This document shows, piece by piece, positions 23,877-31,498 of a stretch of DNA of 45,327 nt. Numbering within the stretch: position 1 is the first letter of the stretch; the number at the start of each line of letters is the position of its first letter. A model generated the notes under the pieces. It saw nothing but the letters and a program-made list of their open reading frames with translations, was not told the origin of the DNA and searched no databases. A program made the position numbers and the translations under genes. Location: positions 1-45,327 of the IMG/VR virus record IMGVR_UViG_3300033291_000002; one strand, 5' to 3'. The DNA comes from a virus.

Positions 23877-25919
23877 ATGAAAAGAAAATTCGTAAAATTC
23901 GCGGCGATTGTCCCGCTGTTTGCGACTAGCTTGTTTGCGCACGCTGCGTGCGACCAGTGGGATATAGCCTATCGGTCTGCGTCCGGGTCAGGCCCGATCG
24001 ATTGCGGCCCTGTATCCGACCTAACAGACGAGCCGGCTCCGGCTGCCGGTGATTCGCTGCTCTGCGCTCTCTCCACGGGAGAGCTGCGAAAATGCGATAT
24101 CGGAAATCTCCCAAGTGGAGACGTTTCCAAGGTGGGCACTCCTGCAGACGGCCAGGTTGCGGTCTGGACTGGGGACGGGACGATCGAGGGGTCGTCAGAG
24201 CTGACTTATGACGGTCACACTCTTACGATAGAAGACGCTGGAATCACGATCCCCAGGACCGGGATTACAAATACTTGGTTCCAGATTTATGAGTGGGGTA
24301 ACGGAGGAGCAGCAATAGGGTCGCATGTCGAGGATGACGATAGCGCGCTGTATTGGTATGGGTTTACCGGAAGTGCTGCGCCAACTAACCCCGTGTTTCT
24401 CTGGGAAGCATCTAAATCAGATGGCGCGACTAGCTATGCTGATTTGGCGTCTAATGAGATCGCGTGGAGACTCACCAACAATGGATCTTCAAATTTGCTC
24501 ACCATATATGGCAATGGAGATCAAGAGATATCTGGCGGTCTGACTGCTGCTGGTGGCACCCTAACTGACGAGTTGGTAGTCGATGATCTCGGCGTCGAGT
24601 TTACAGCAGGAGACACACTAACTGACTGCTCCACCTTTTCCGCAACTGGCGGTGGGATCTTCTTTGACGACTCTGAGGGAGTCTTCAAAAAGTGTCAAGA
24701 CAACGTTCTGACCGACCTGGACACTGGTGGTGATGTTGTAAGCGATACGACTCCGCAGCTTGGCGGCGACCTTGATGTAAACGGACACTCCATTGTCTCT
24801 GTGTCTGCTGGCAACATTGCCATCACTCCAGACACCACTGGGGATATCGTTCTTGACGGGCTTAATTGGCCGCAGGCAGATGGGTCTGCTGATCAGGTTC
24901 TGAAAACAAATGGCTCTGGCCAGCTTGCTTGGGTAGATCCTCCAAGTGGCACTGCTACAGACATCGATCAGTACGACATTGCCTGCCGGATGTCTGCAGG
25001 TACTGGGGCCTATGCTGGGTGCGCACCAGGAGATCTGTCTGCGGATGGCTCGCCTGGATCGGGGCACTACCTGCTTATCTGGGACGGCTCTGGGGTACTC
25101 AGCAAGATTGATTATGCCTCCTTGCCTAGTGGCAGTGCTGCGCCTGGCGGGTCGAGCGGCGACTTGCAGACGAATGATGGTGCTGGCGGCTTCTCTGCGA
25201 TAACCCCCGGTACAGGGGTGGCGACCGCCCTTGCGGCGAATGTGACTGGCTCGGGCGGGATTGTTCTCGACACATCACCGACGCTAACGACCCCTGCGCT
25301 CGGGACTCCGTCCGCGATTACGTTAACCAATGCTACTGGGCTTCCGTTGTCCACCGGCGTTACAGGCAATCTTCCTGTAGCTAATCTCAATGGCGGGACC
25401 TCTGCAAGCTCATCGACGTACTGGAGAGGTGATGGGACGTGGGCAACTCCTGCTGGCGGTGGTGGCGGCGGCGGATCATATGCGATTATTGTTGATCAAA
25501 AAACAAGCGGTACCAAAGGCGGGGCAACAACAGCGACCACGACACATACTAGAGATCTGAACACAGAGAGATATGATCCTGATGATATTGTTTCAATATC
25601 ATCGAACCAATTTACATTAGGAGCAGGAACATATCTTATTGGTGTCAGCACGCCAACTGAACGGACAAATTTAACGCGCCTTACAGTATATAATGTTTCT
25701 GATTCAACTACGGACATAATTGGAGAATCAACTTTTCTTACATACAATTATGAGCAAGGCGGGCATGCTTTTCTTGCCGGCGTAATAACCATTGCATCTA
25801 GCAAGACTTTTGAAATTCGACAGTATGTAGAACACTATTATACCTATGGTTTTGGACACCCAGTGTCTGATGGAAATCCAGAGGTATACACAGTGGTAAA
25901 GATAGAAAAGCTTAATTGA
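23877..25919 (+). CDS. Receptor-binding tail fibre with signal peptide and C1q/TNF-like C-terminal domain
   Basis: A 680-residue protein. It begins with a Sec signal ('[18 protein letters not shown]', cleavage near residue 24). The middle carries typical phage fibre pieces: '[20 protein letters not shown]', '[20 protein letters not shown]' and '[16 protein letters not shown]'. The C-terminal 145 residues ('[15 protein letters not shown]...', '[14 protein letters not shown]', '[14 protein letters not shown]') match the jelly-roll C1q/TNF-like domain used for receptor binding. It is the last gene of the late operon. The export signal is unusual for a fibre that is expected to assemble in the cytoplasm. 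Confidence 0.78.
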   Translation: MKRKFVKFAAIVPLFATSLFAHAACDQWDIAYRSASGSGPIDCGPVSDLTDEPAPAAGDSLLCALSTGELRKCDIGNLPSGDVSKVGTPADGQVAVWTGDGTIEGSSELTYDGHTLTIEDAGITIPRTGITNTWFQIYEWGNGGAAIGSHVEDDDSALYWYGFTGSAAPTNPVFLWEASKSDGATSYADLASNEIAWRLTNNGSSNLLTIYGNGDQEISGGLTAAGGTLTDELVVDDLGVEFTAGDTLTDCSTFSATGGGIFFDDSEGVFKKCQDNVLTDLDTGGDVVSDTTPQLGGDLDVNGHSIVSVSAGNIAITPDTTGDIVLDGLNWPQADGSADQVLKTNGSGQLAWVDPPSGTATDIDQYDIACRMSAGTGAYAGCAPGDLSADGSPGSGHYLLIWDGSGVLSKIDYASLPSGSAAPGGSSGDLQTNDGAGGFSAITPGTGVATALAANVTGSGGIVLDTSPTLTTPALGTPSAITLTNATGLPLSTGVTGNLPVANLNGGTSASSSTYWRGDGTWATPAGGGGGGGSYAIIVDQKTSGTKGGATTATTTHTRDLNTERYDPDDIVSISSNQFTLGAGTYLIGVSTPTERTNLTRLTVYNVSDSTTDIIGESTFLTYNYEQGGHAFLAGVITIASSKTFEIRQYVEHYYTYGFGHPVSDGNPEVYTVVKIEKLN

Positions 25920-25933
25920 TGTGAGGTGATAAG

Positions 25934-25969
25934 GTGCCCAGTGGCCGCAAATGATTGACCACCGGGCAC
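25934..25969. terminator. Hairpin between convergent operons
   Basis: GTGCCC-A-GTGG (25934-25944) pairs with CCAC-C-GGGCAC (25959-25969), a 10-bp stem with one mismatch and a 14-nt loop. It lies between the end of the rightward late operon and the end of the leftward operon. No T-run on either side, so its role as bidirectional terminator is inferred from position. Confidence 0.5.
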
Positions 25970-25976
25970 GGACGCT

Positions 25977-26156
25977 CTATTGGTTAATCTCGTCTGCTAC
26001 CGCTTCTCCATCTGAGTCATAATGATACAGCCTTTTGGTCTTATCGCTGTTTGCCAGCATTTCCCACGCAAGGTCCTTTGCCTCTCGCTCACTCCCAGCA
26101 TCGACCGTGACTAGGTAGCTTTCGATTGTTCGTAATGTAACTTCATATTTTGGCAT
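25977..26156 (-). CDS. Short hypothetical protein (59 aa)
   Basis: A short acidic protein ('MPKYEVTLRTIESYLVTVDA' start, then 'EREAKDLAWEMLANSDKT', ending in an acidic tail). The pattern of beta strand, helix and acidic tail resembles small phage or plasmid proteins of the DpnD type, but I cannot name a family with confidence. Its ATG follows GGGGAACTGAAA and overlaps the upstream gene by 14 bp. It is the last gene of the leftward operon. Confidence 0.6.
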   Translation of the reverse strand: MPKYEVTLRTIESYLVTVDAGSEREAKDLAWEMLANSDKTKRLYHYDSDGEAVADEINQ

Positions 26157-26481
26157 TTTCAGTTCCCCTTGTAGACACGCAGGACTCCCTCCCGCTGCAT
26201 TTCCTGCACTCGTCTGCGTCCACGGTCACATCAAGATTGTTGCTCTTGATGAACTGCATGATGTGATCGAAAGCATGCGGATTCGTCTCCCAGAATCGCC
26301 TGCCGATCCAAACCTCTATTCCAACGTCGTCTTCTGCGCCAGCAATGGCAACCTCACCCGTGCCAAGGTATCCATAGGCTAGGCGCCAGGCCCAATGCTC
26401 CATCATGTCAGAGGACCCTGACGGGCGCATTTTGGAGCCATCTGTGTGATGGTCGTGTATCCGAATACAGCTTGTGAACAT
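26143..26481 (-). CDS. Hypothetical protein with C-terminal Cys cluster
   Basis: A 112-residue protein of unknown family. The middle is Trp-rich ('DMMEHWAWRLAYGYLGTGEV' and 'VGIEVWIGRRFWETNP'); the C-terminus has a Cys-x2-Cys and a further Cys ('DECRKCSGRESC') that could bind metal. AGGAAG precedes the ATG. Belongs to the operon read from the consensus promoter at 28480-28508. Confidence 0.55.
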   Translation of the reverse strand: MFTSCIRIHDHHTDGSKMRPSGSSDMMEHWAWRLAYGYLGTGEVAIAGAEDDVGIEVWIGRRFWETNPHAFDHIMQFIKSNNLDVTVDADECRKCSGRESCVSTRGTENAKI

Positions 26482-26493
26482 TTTTGATTCTTC

Positions 26494-26769
26494 CTAGCAA
26501 AGGATTGAGTTTCTAAGTTTCTTGCTGAAGGAATCCGCATCGGGCGGAGGCTGTCGAATAGCTTCCTGTCCAACAGCGATCGAGCTTGTTTGCGACCTCT
26601 CTCTGCTGGAGAGCTTTAGGCTGATTCCGTCGATACCCCATTTCTTGTGCGCGATGTTAGCTTGCCGCAAAGTAACCATAAGCTGACCAAGATCGATTCC
26701 TTCGCTGATTGTTCCCGCACGGACTACAAGAGCAGGGCCGTCCGCGTGCTTTTTAAACTCGATGATCAT
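26494..26769 (-). CDS. Hypothetical protein
   Basis: A 91-residue protein. The start at 26769 has a perfect AGGAGG-type site (TTAGGAGGTATCAA), which decides it against a longer reading. It opens with a strand and helix ('MIIEFKKHADGPALVVRAGT', 'GIDLGQLMVTLRQANI') and ends in a polar, basic tail. No family is recognised. Its ribosome site overlaps the end of the tiny membrane ORF upstream. Confidence 0.55.
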   Translation of the reverse strand: MIIEFKKHADGPALVVRAGTISEGIDLGQLMVTLRQANIAHKKWGIDGISLKLSSRERSQTSSIAVGQEAIRQPPPDADSFSKKLRNSILC

Positions 26770-26779
26770 TTGATACCTC

Positions 26780-26860
26780 CTAACAAATGATAAGGTAGAT
26801 TGCGAGCGCCCACGCAAGAGCGTTGGCGACCATTACAGCTCCGAAAGGAGTGAGATACAT
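26780..26860 (-). CDS. Tiny membrane peptide (26 aa)
   Basis: An ORF of only 26 codons: 'MYLTPFGAVMVANALAWALA' and then a hydrophobic end. It has AGAGGATT before the ATG and is almost entirely one membrane segment. It ends at the ribosome site of the next gene, which would couple the two. Small size keeps confidence low, yet strand, spacing and hydrophobicity agree. Confidence 0.45.
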   Translation of the reverse strand: MYLTPFGAVMVANALAWALAIYLIIC

Positions 26861-26879
26861 GAGTGTAATCCTCTTGTCG

Positions 26880-27194
26880 TTACATGCAGTGAGTCGTGTT
26901 GCCAGTTGTGGTGCAGTTGACCGGTAGATCCGTCCCGAACTGGTACGAATGAGACGATGATTGCACCGGCTGAAGCTGTGGAGGTCTCATGCCAGGGGCC
27001 CAACCAGCACCAGTGCCAAGCCCCGCAGTGAGGAGAGCGCTGATACCACCTCCACCTTGGGCTCGCACGGCCTGGAGCCTGTCCCAATAATTGGGCGCGG
27101 AACCTTGAGCGGAGTATCCTGTATCCGCGGTTCGTAATTGCGGGCCAGCGCAGCCAGCAAGGGCGATTGTGGTGACGATCAATAGCTTTTTCAT
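26880..27194 (-). CDS. Small lipoprotein
   Basis: A 104-residue protein starting 'MKKLLIVTTIALAGCAGPQ', a canonical lipoprotein signal with an LAGC lipobox (Cys at residue 15). The mature part is polar with Gly, Gln and Ser ('LQAVRAQGGGGISALLTAGL'), ending in a Cys pair ('VNCTTTGNTTHC') that may form a disulfide in the periplasm. A phage lipoprotein outside the lysis block can act in superinfection exclusion or lysogenic conversion (T5 Llp and phi80 Cor are known cases), but there is no similarity that proves it here. Confidence 0.65.
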   Translation of the reverse strand: MKKLLIVTTIALAGCAGPQLRTADTGYSAQGSAPNYWDRLQAVRAQGGGGISALLTAGLGTGAGWAPGMRPPQLQPVQSSSHSYQFGTDLPVNCTTTGNTTHCM

Positions 27195-27196
27195 GA

Positions 27197-27358
27197 TTAA
27201 CCCCGTGCGTGACTGTGGCACCTGACAAATGTCGGGTACACTTCTTGGCCTAAAAATCGGGCCACTGTTTCGATGGCCCTCGGGTGCTTGTCCCACAGCT
27301 CGCTGTCCACGAAAAGTGTTTTCACGACTATGATTGAGACTAGGTAATTTCTGATCAT
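27197..27358 (-). CDS. Hypothetical protein (53 aa)
   Basis: A 53-residue protein ('MIRNYLVSIIVVKTLFVDSE' then 'WDKHPRAIETVARFLGQEVY'). It overlaps the nuclease stop by 4 bp and has CAGGAG upstream, so it is read together with the nuclease. The DELW-x-KHPRA part hints at the same small family as the 112-residue protein downstream, which has 'FWETNPHAFDHIMQFI': both place a Trp, His/Asn, Pro, Ala motif before a helix. That similarity is visual and weak. Confidence 0.5.
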   Translation of the reverse strand: MIRNYLVSIIVVKTLFVDSELWDKHPRAIETVARFLGQEVYPTFVRCHSHARG

Positions 27359-27852
27359 TTTTTCACAAGCTCCTGGATTAGGCGCTTTGTTTCTTGCACG
27401 TCGCGCGCAACCAGCACACGTCTCTGATTTTCCTTTAGCCAACTGAGCGCTCCAGGACGAACGCCGTCACCCAGAACAATCAGAAGGGGTTTGACATTTT
27501 CTGGAAGTTCCTGAAGCGTAAGGAGCCAGAACACAAGCTTCTCATCGACACTTCCAGCCGATGCCTGCCATTTCATCTCGATCAGGCCAAACTGATCTTT
27601 GTTCAGGCGTATCATAAAGTCAGCCTTGAACGGCACCCGAAATATGCTGTTGAACGCTGGCAATTGTCGATAAACGATGCCTGGTAACACTGCATCTTTA
27701 AGGTCAAATGCAGCCCTCACCATTGCGCGGGAAGCTTGTTTCTCGGCCTTTGTTTCTTCACGGAAGCCGTGCGATACAAGCATATTTAGGATCAATTGCT
27801 CTCCCGTTGCTCCAGCTGCATTGGCGGTAGCGCCACCTTGCGGACGGTTCAT
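27355..27852 (-). CDS. PD-(D/E)XK nuclease, restriction endonuclease-like
   Basis: A 165-residue protein. The core motif reads D78 ('FKADFMI') then E92-M-K94 ('GLIEMKWQ'), the D...E-x-K triad of PD-(D/E)XK nucleases, followed by 'ASAGSVDEKLVFWL', a segment of the sort seen in restriction-type and repair-type members. It overlaps the methyltransferase by 4 bp (ATGA) and has GGGAGAG upstream. Gene coupling with a DNA methyltransferase suggests a restriction enzyme or a modification-guided nuclease. Superfamily call is good; the restriction role is inference. Confidence 0.7.
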   Translation of the reverse strand: MNRPQGGATANAAGATGEQLILNMLVSHGFREETKAEKQASRAMVRAAFDLKDAVLPGIVYRQLPAFNSIFRVPFKADFMIRLNKDQFGLIEMKWQASAGSVDEKLVFWLLTLQELPENVKPLLIVLGDGVRPGALSWLKENQRRVLVARDVQETKRLIQELVKK

Positions 27853-28430
27853 GACCACACTCTCCCGATTGCCGGACTGTTGAATTTTCGCCCAAATTGT
27901 TTTCGGGCATCCCGGCGTTCTTGTGAAGTACCAGCCTGAAACAAAACAAAGGCTTGCCCGCGAGTGTTGCTCGATATGGTTTTTCCATCTGCGTTTTCGA
28001 AACCGATCCTTCCATGCGTCAAGCAAAGCGCAACGCATCCTGGGTGCCCGGTCAATGCTGCCCACCAGGTTGTATCGGTTGCATTGTTCACAAGCACAAT
28101 GCCACGTCTGAACTTCCCTTGATCAAACGCTGTAGTAAACGCTTGAACCGCGAGAGCACACATCCCCTTTGAATACGGCGGATTCATGAAAACGGTACTG
28201 ACTACCGGCCACGTGGTTGTTAGGGCATTGTCAGAGACCGTGAAGTAATGTTCAGCTTTTACTGTGGCTTGTGCCGCATCGGAGGAAAAAGGGTCCAGTC
28301 CTATGGTGCCACCAAGCGCCTCTCGCACCAGCGAAAGGTATTTTTTTGGCGTGAACCATGCGTCGGAATCTCGCTCGCCACCTGGCTTGGAGCCGATATA
28401 CGCAAGCTTGTTTCTGTCTGCAGTCGTCAT
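27849..28430 (-). CDS. Phage DNA N6-adenine methyltransferase (Dam, T1-type)
   Basis: A 193-residue enzyme that would transfer a methyl group from S-adenosylmethionine to adenine in DNA. Hallmarks: 'DAWFTPKKYLSLVREALG' at the N-terminus, the SAM-binding 'GLDPFSSDAAQA' (about residues 44-55) and the catalytic 'MNPPYSKG' (N83-P-P-Y86), as in the Dam family of phage T1 (PF05869). Length (about 170-200) is normal for the family. The ATG follows GAGGATTTCGAA and lies 50 bp downstream of a perfect promoter. Methylation may protect phage DNA against host or phage-encoded restriction. The target site cannot be read from sequence. Confidence 0.88.
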   Translation of the reverse strand: MTTADRNKLAYIGSKPGGERDSDAWFTPKKYLSLVREALGGTIGLDPFSSDAAQATVKAEHYFTVSDNALTTTWPVVSTVFMNPPYSKGMCALAVQAFTTAFDQGKFRRGIVLVNNATDTTWWAALTGHPGCVALCLTHGRIGFENADGKTISSNTRGQAFVLFQAGTSQERRDARKQFGRKFNSPAIGRVWS

Positions 28431-28479
28431 TTCGAAATCCTCGATTAATCTTACCTGCTCCCGAACGGGAACGGGTATG

Positions 28480-28508
28480 ATTATATTTCAGGAAACAATC
28501 CTTGTCAA
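28480..28508 (-). promoter_or_regulatory. Perfect-consensus sigma70 promoter
   Basis: On the minus strand TTGACA (28503-28508) and TATAAT (28480-28485) are exactly 17 bp apart, matching the consensus in all 12 positions. It is the strongest promoter I can see in the window and drives the methyltransferase/nuclease operon independently. A short dyad (CCCG/CGGG, 28461-28476) lies just downstream in the expected leader. Confidence 0.88.
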
Positions 28509-28559
28509 GACAAAGCCGCCATACAGAGCGTAGTGGGCGATTCCAGGAGCGGCCTGCTG

Positions 28560-28829
28560 CTAGTCATGCTCAACATCACAGCACATTGTTGCTTGAGATG
28601 CGCCTACCAGAAGCACACCTCTGCGTTCTTTCGGTAATCGCAGCCACTTCCTGAAACATCTCGTTAACGCTTCTTCTTCTGAGTCTGATGGAGGGATGCC
28701 CAACACCGTATCCTCTAAGCTGTCAGACGTGGTTGACCGGAGGTATCCGTACAAGTGCGTAGCCTTTATGTCATCCTCGTCGTAACAGCTCGCCCAACAA
28801 TGCCAGATTGGGTAACCGTTAATGTGCAT
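28560..28829 (-). CDS. Hypothetical protein
   Basis: An 89-residue protein of unknown family, with a Trp/Cys-rich N-terminus ('MHINGYPIWHCWASCYDEDD') and a charged C-terminal part ('EEEALTRCFRKWLRLPKERR'). Starting at 28829 it overlaps its upstream neighbour by 11 bp. It is the last gene before the methyltransferase promoter. Confidence 0.5.
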   Translation of the reverse strand: MHINGYPIWHCWASCYDEDDIKATHLYGYLRSTTSDSLEDTVLGIPPSDSEEEALTRCFRKWLRLPKERRGVLLVGASQATMCCDVEHD

Positions 28830-29121
28830 CTTGCTCACCCAATATCTCAGCAGCATACTTGCGTGCACGACGCGGCATAGCCTCGATCAAAACGTGTGCG
28901 AAAATCTTGCACAGCTCTTCTTCAATTTCGTCTCGCACTTCCGTGCCCTGGGATTCCGCAATAGACGCCAGCCCCTCGTACATTCTCACCTTGGATTGAA
29001 GCAGCGTGTATTCCAGTAAGCCCAAGTCGCTCCACGTTCTGTGGAATCTGTACTCCGTTACCCCATTGTTTTTAAGGATGCTCTGCGCGTTGTGATATGC
29101 GTTGTTTGCTTGTGTGTTCAT
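28819..29121 (-). CDS. Hypothetical helical protein
   Basis: A 100-residue, mainly helical protein ('NAQSILKNNGVTEYRFHRTW', then 'LIEAMPRRARKYAAEILGEQ'). AGGTGACAAG precedes the ATG at 29121, which decides against a longer start. Overlaps the next upstream gene by 4 bp. No family is recognised. Confidence 0.55.
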   Translation of the reverse strand: MNTQANNAYHNAQSILKNNGVTEYRFHRTWSDLGLLEYTLLQSKVRMYEGLASIAESQGTEVRDEIEEELCKIFAHVLIEAMPRRARKYAAEILGEQDAH

Positions 29122-29477
29122 CTTGTCACCTGTTGATCTGCCCATAACCAATAACCATTCCGCCCTGCCGGCGCAGGCCATTGACTCGTCAGTTTGTTGT
29201 ACTCGGCAATACATGCGTCGGTCGATTTCCATAACCGCAGGCGATCCGAGTCTCCATATTCGAGCCCGTCTTTCGTGTATTTACGATGCGAGCACGTAGG
29301 GCAACCACTGGAGTTCCTTCGCTGCACATCCAATAGCGCACCTTGGTTGATCTCGCGCTCGTGGCCACATCTATTACATTCGACCAGATACCGCCAATCC
29401 CTTCCTAGCTTATACACATCGAGGACGCTGTATTGAGCGACTGTCTGCCAAATGTCAAATATTGGTTGGCGTATCAT
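29118..29477 (-). CDS. Zinc-ribbon protein
   Basis: A 119-residue protein with two Cys-x2-Cys pairs ('VECNRCGHERE' and 'SGCPTCSHRKY') about 30 residues apart, which should bind one zinc. The rest is Trp/Tyr-rich. It overlaps its upstream gene by 4 bp (ATGA). The small ribbon may bind DNA or another protein. No family name is recognised. Confidence 0.6.
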   Translation of the reverse strand: MIRQPIFDIWQTVAQYSVLDVYKLGRDWRYLVECNRCGHEREINQGALLDVQRRNSSGCPTCSHRKYTKDGLEYGDSDRLRLWKSTDACIAEYNKLTSQWPAPAGRNGYWLWADQQVTR

Positions 29478-29764
29478 GATGTTATGGCGATCCCGTTGAC
29501 TCGCGTGCCTTGGAGCTTTTCAGCGCTGTTAGTACGTGCGAGCGGATGTTCAGGAATGCGCGGTGAAGATGGAATGAATCCACTTCCTCTTGTAGCCCCT
29601 ACCACCCGCAGGTATTCAGTTTCGGCTTTGGCTGAATTGATGATGACTTGGGCCACATCAGCCACTGCCTTGGCGCGCTCGATGTCCATTGGCTTTTCAT
29701 CATCCTGCAGCGCTTCGATCGCTGCAAACAGGTGATCTCTCAAGTCTTCTATTTTATTCTTCAC
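29474..29764 (-). CDS. Conserved small phage protein of unknown function
   Basis: A 96-residue protein with a GTG start overlapping the HNH gene by 11 bp. The N-terminal 53 residues ('KIEDLRDHLFAAIEALQDDE', 'DIERAKAVADVAQVIINSAK') follow a pattern I recognise from many phage early regions as an unnamed conserved helical protein. The C-terminus is variable. Often found next to HNH-like or clamp genes; the function is unknown. Confidence 0.6.
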   Translation of the reverse strand: MKNKIEDLRDHLFAAIEALQDDEKPMDIERAKAVADVAQVIINSAKAETEYLRVVGATRGSGFIPSSPRIPEHPLARTNSAEKLQGTRVNGIAITS

Positions 29765-30407
29765 GTTCTTTCATCCTCATGTTGATTTGGCGCTGCAAAA
29801 CGCCTTTGAGTTGGCACAATTTGGCCAGTTCTTCTGGGAGGCGATGTACGCTGTTGCGAGCGAGCTGCTCGCGTTTTGTGATCGCCTCTAGGTTTTCAAT
29901 TCTGATGTCGGTTTTGTCGCCGTTGCGAAATACGATATAGCGCCCCTCTGGGATCTGGCCATAGTGCTCAATCCATATGAGTCGGTGGACGCCGACCCAG
30001 TCTTTGCACGTATGCCCGGTATCTGCTTCCTTGCGCTCAAGGTATCCGCCATCATTTATTCGCTCGGCTCCAACTGGGAGCCAGTTGTGCGGTTTTGATC
30101 CAGGCTTGAACTGTGCTGCCCGTGCTCGGCCGCCTGGGTCAAAGCCCTTTTTGCCCTTATTATGAGGCGTGCTCCCTTTCTTAAATTGTGTTGCGCGTCC
30201 AGGGTTATTACCTGACTTCCAACCTGGGCCATTTGGGCCGGCCATGTACTCTGCGCTCTTGTGCAAACCAAGATCAAAAGCTTTCGTGCATACGCTTTTA
30301 ATCGTGCGTCCGAAGCGCTCGGCCAGCTCATTGGTCGGCGTGTCCTGGTAATCCCTTATCAGGTCAGAGACTTCGCTTTGCGTCCATGGTTTGCGGGACA
30401 TGGTCAT
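29754..30407 (-). CDS. HNH homing-type endonuclease with N-terminal helix-turn-helix
   Basis: A 217-residue protein. Residues 5-50 look like a Myb/HTH DNA-binding unit ('WTQSEVSDLIRDYQDTPTNE', 'RFGRTIKSVCTKAFDLGL'), a central basic stretch repeats 'FKKGSTPHNKGKKGFDPGGR', and residues 130-200 hold an HNH-like fold: 'GVHRLIWIEHYG' and 'NGDKTDIRIENLEAI'. The second His of the classical motif is missing ('IVFRNGD'), as in some phage HNH relatives. It overlaps the clamp stop by 4 bp. It may be a free-standing homing nuclease beside dnaN or a packaging/repair nuclease. Confidence 0.7.
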   Translation of the reverse strand: MTMSRKPWTQSEVSDLIRDYQDTPTNELAERFGRTIKSVCTKAFDLGLHKSAEYMAGPNGPGWKSGNNPGRATQFKKGSTPHNKGKKGFDPGGRARAAQFKPGSKPHNWLPVGAERINDGGYLERKEADTGHTCKDWVGVHRLIWIEHYGQIPEGRYIVFRNGDKTDIRIENLEAITKREQLARNSVHRLPEELAKLCQLKGVLQRQINMRMKEREE

Positions 30408-31498
30408 AACCTCATTGGCATAACAACCGCGAATACGTTCACGTCATCATCTTGAGGATCTCCAGGCTCGACCAATAAGCTCACATTCGAGTCGGTTATT
30501 CCGATGCGCGCAACGTCGCCAATTGTGGCAAGTGCTTCTGTCATATAGGTCGAGTTTACTCCGATGACAACGGTCTCACCTTCGTATTCGGCTTCTACGC
30601 GATCAGATGATTCGCCCATATCAACGCTGCTTGATGCAATCTCAATATGGCTAGGGTTAAACTCGAGTCGTATTGATCGGTGCTGGTTTGCTGTCAGGGC
30701 TACCCTGCCGACTGCTTTTATCAGCACTTTTCCGTCTACTCGACAGGTGCCGTTGGGGCTCGGAATGGTTCTCCTCCACTCCGGATAGCGTCCATCGAGC
30801 AGTTTGGTTTCGATGGTGCAGCCTGGATACGACACGCGCGCGCTCCCGGAGCCATAAGCAAAGATAACATCGCCATCTACAGGTAGTGCAGACTCGATTA
30901 TCTGCGCTGAATGGCGCGGTAATATGATGCTGATTCCGTCTTGGTAATCACCGATCGCCTCGGCGGCATGTAGCCTATGGCCGTCCGTGCCACATGCCGT
31001 GAGCTTTCCGTCCTGTGACTCTAGATTGATTCCATTCAGGAAGTACCTTGCGTCATTTTTCGCGGCAGCAGGAAGCGTTGCCGCAATCATTCTCCGCAGC
31101 GTTTTTGCTCCGACTGAGATCTCCTGCATGCCGCTACGGTCCCGACTCTCTGGCCATTGCTCGGAGGGTAGGGTCGGCAAGCGCCAGCGGCTAGATCCGC
31201 TCGTAAGCGTGAGGCTGTTCTCGCCCACGCTGCACGTGATCTCCTCGCTCGGCGCTGCGGCGGCGATGGCCTTGAGTTTGTGAGCCGGTGCAGTCCAAGG
31301 GTGGGCCTGCTCAATGCCATCCAACTGGATGTCAACCGCCTGGGTGGTCTCAAGGTTGCTGCCGGAGATCCTCAGCGCTCCCTGAATCGGCTCGATTAGG
31401 GCATAGTCGAGGATCTGTAACGTGTTAGCGCGTGCGACGCAGGCAGTCACTTTGTCGAGCGCCATCCGTAGTTGGGATTTTGGGATACGCAGCTTCAC
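30404..31498 (-). CDS. dnaN: DNA polymerase III beta subunit, sliding clamp
   Basis: A 364-residue full-length clamp (E. coli DnaN has 366). It encircles DNA and holds the polymerase on its template. Signs: 'LRIPKSQLRMALDKVTACVA' and three repeated clamp domains, 'ARYFLNGINLESQDGKLTAC', 'GTDGHRLHAAEAIGD' with the 'DGHRL' segment of the beta-clamp pocket, and the C-terminal 'VFAVVMPMRL', the classic end. GTG start with GAGG upstream; it overlaps the helical-protein gene by 4 bp. Phage-encoded clamps are uncommon, and here no phage polymerase accompanies it, so it may redirect or stabilise host Pol III. Confidence 0.92.
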   Translation of the reverse strand: MKLRIPKSQLRMALDKVTACVARANTLQILDYALIEPIQGALRISGSNLETTQAVDIQLDGIEQAHPWTAPAHKLKAIAAAAPSEEITCSVGENSLTLTSGSSRWRLPTLPSEQWPESRDRSGMQEISVGAKTLRRMIAATLPAAAKNDARYFLNGINLESQDGKLTACGTDGHRLHAAEAIGDYQDGISIILPRHSAQIIESALPVDGDVIFAYGSGSARVSYPGCTIETKLLDGRYPEWRRTIPSPNGTCRVDGKVLIKAVGRVALTANQHRSIRLEFNPSHIEIASSSVDMGESSDRVEAEYEGETVVIGVNSTYMTEALATIGDVARIGITDSNVSLLVEPGDPQDDDVNVFAVVMPMRL

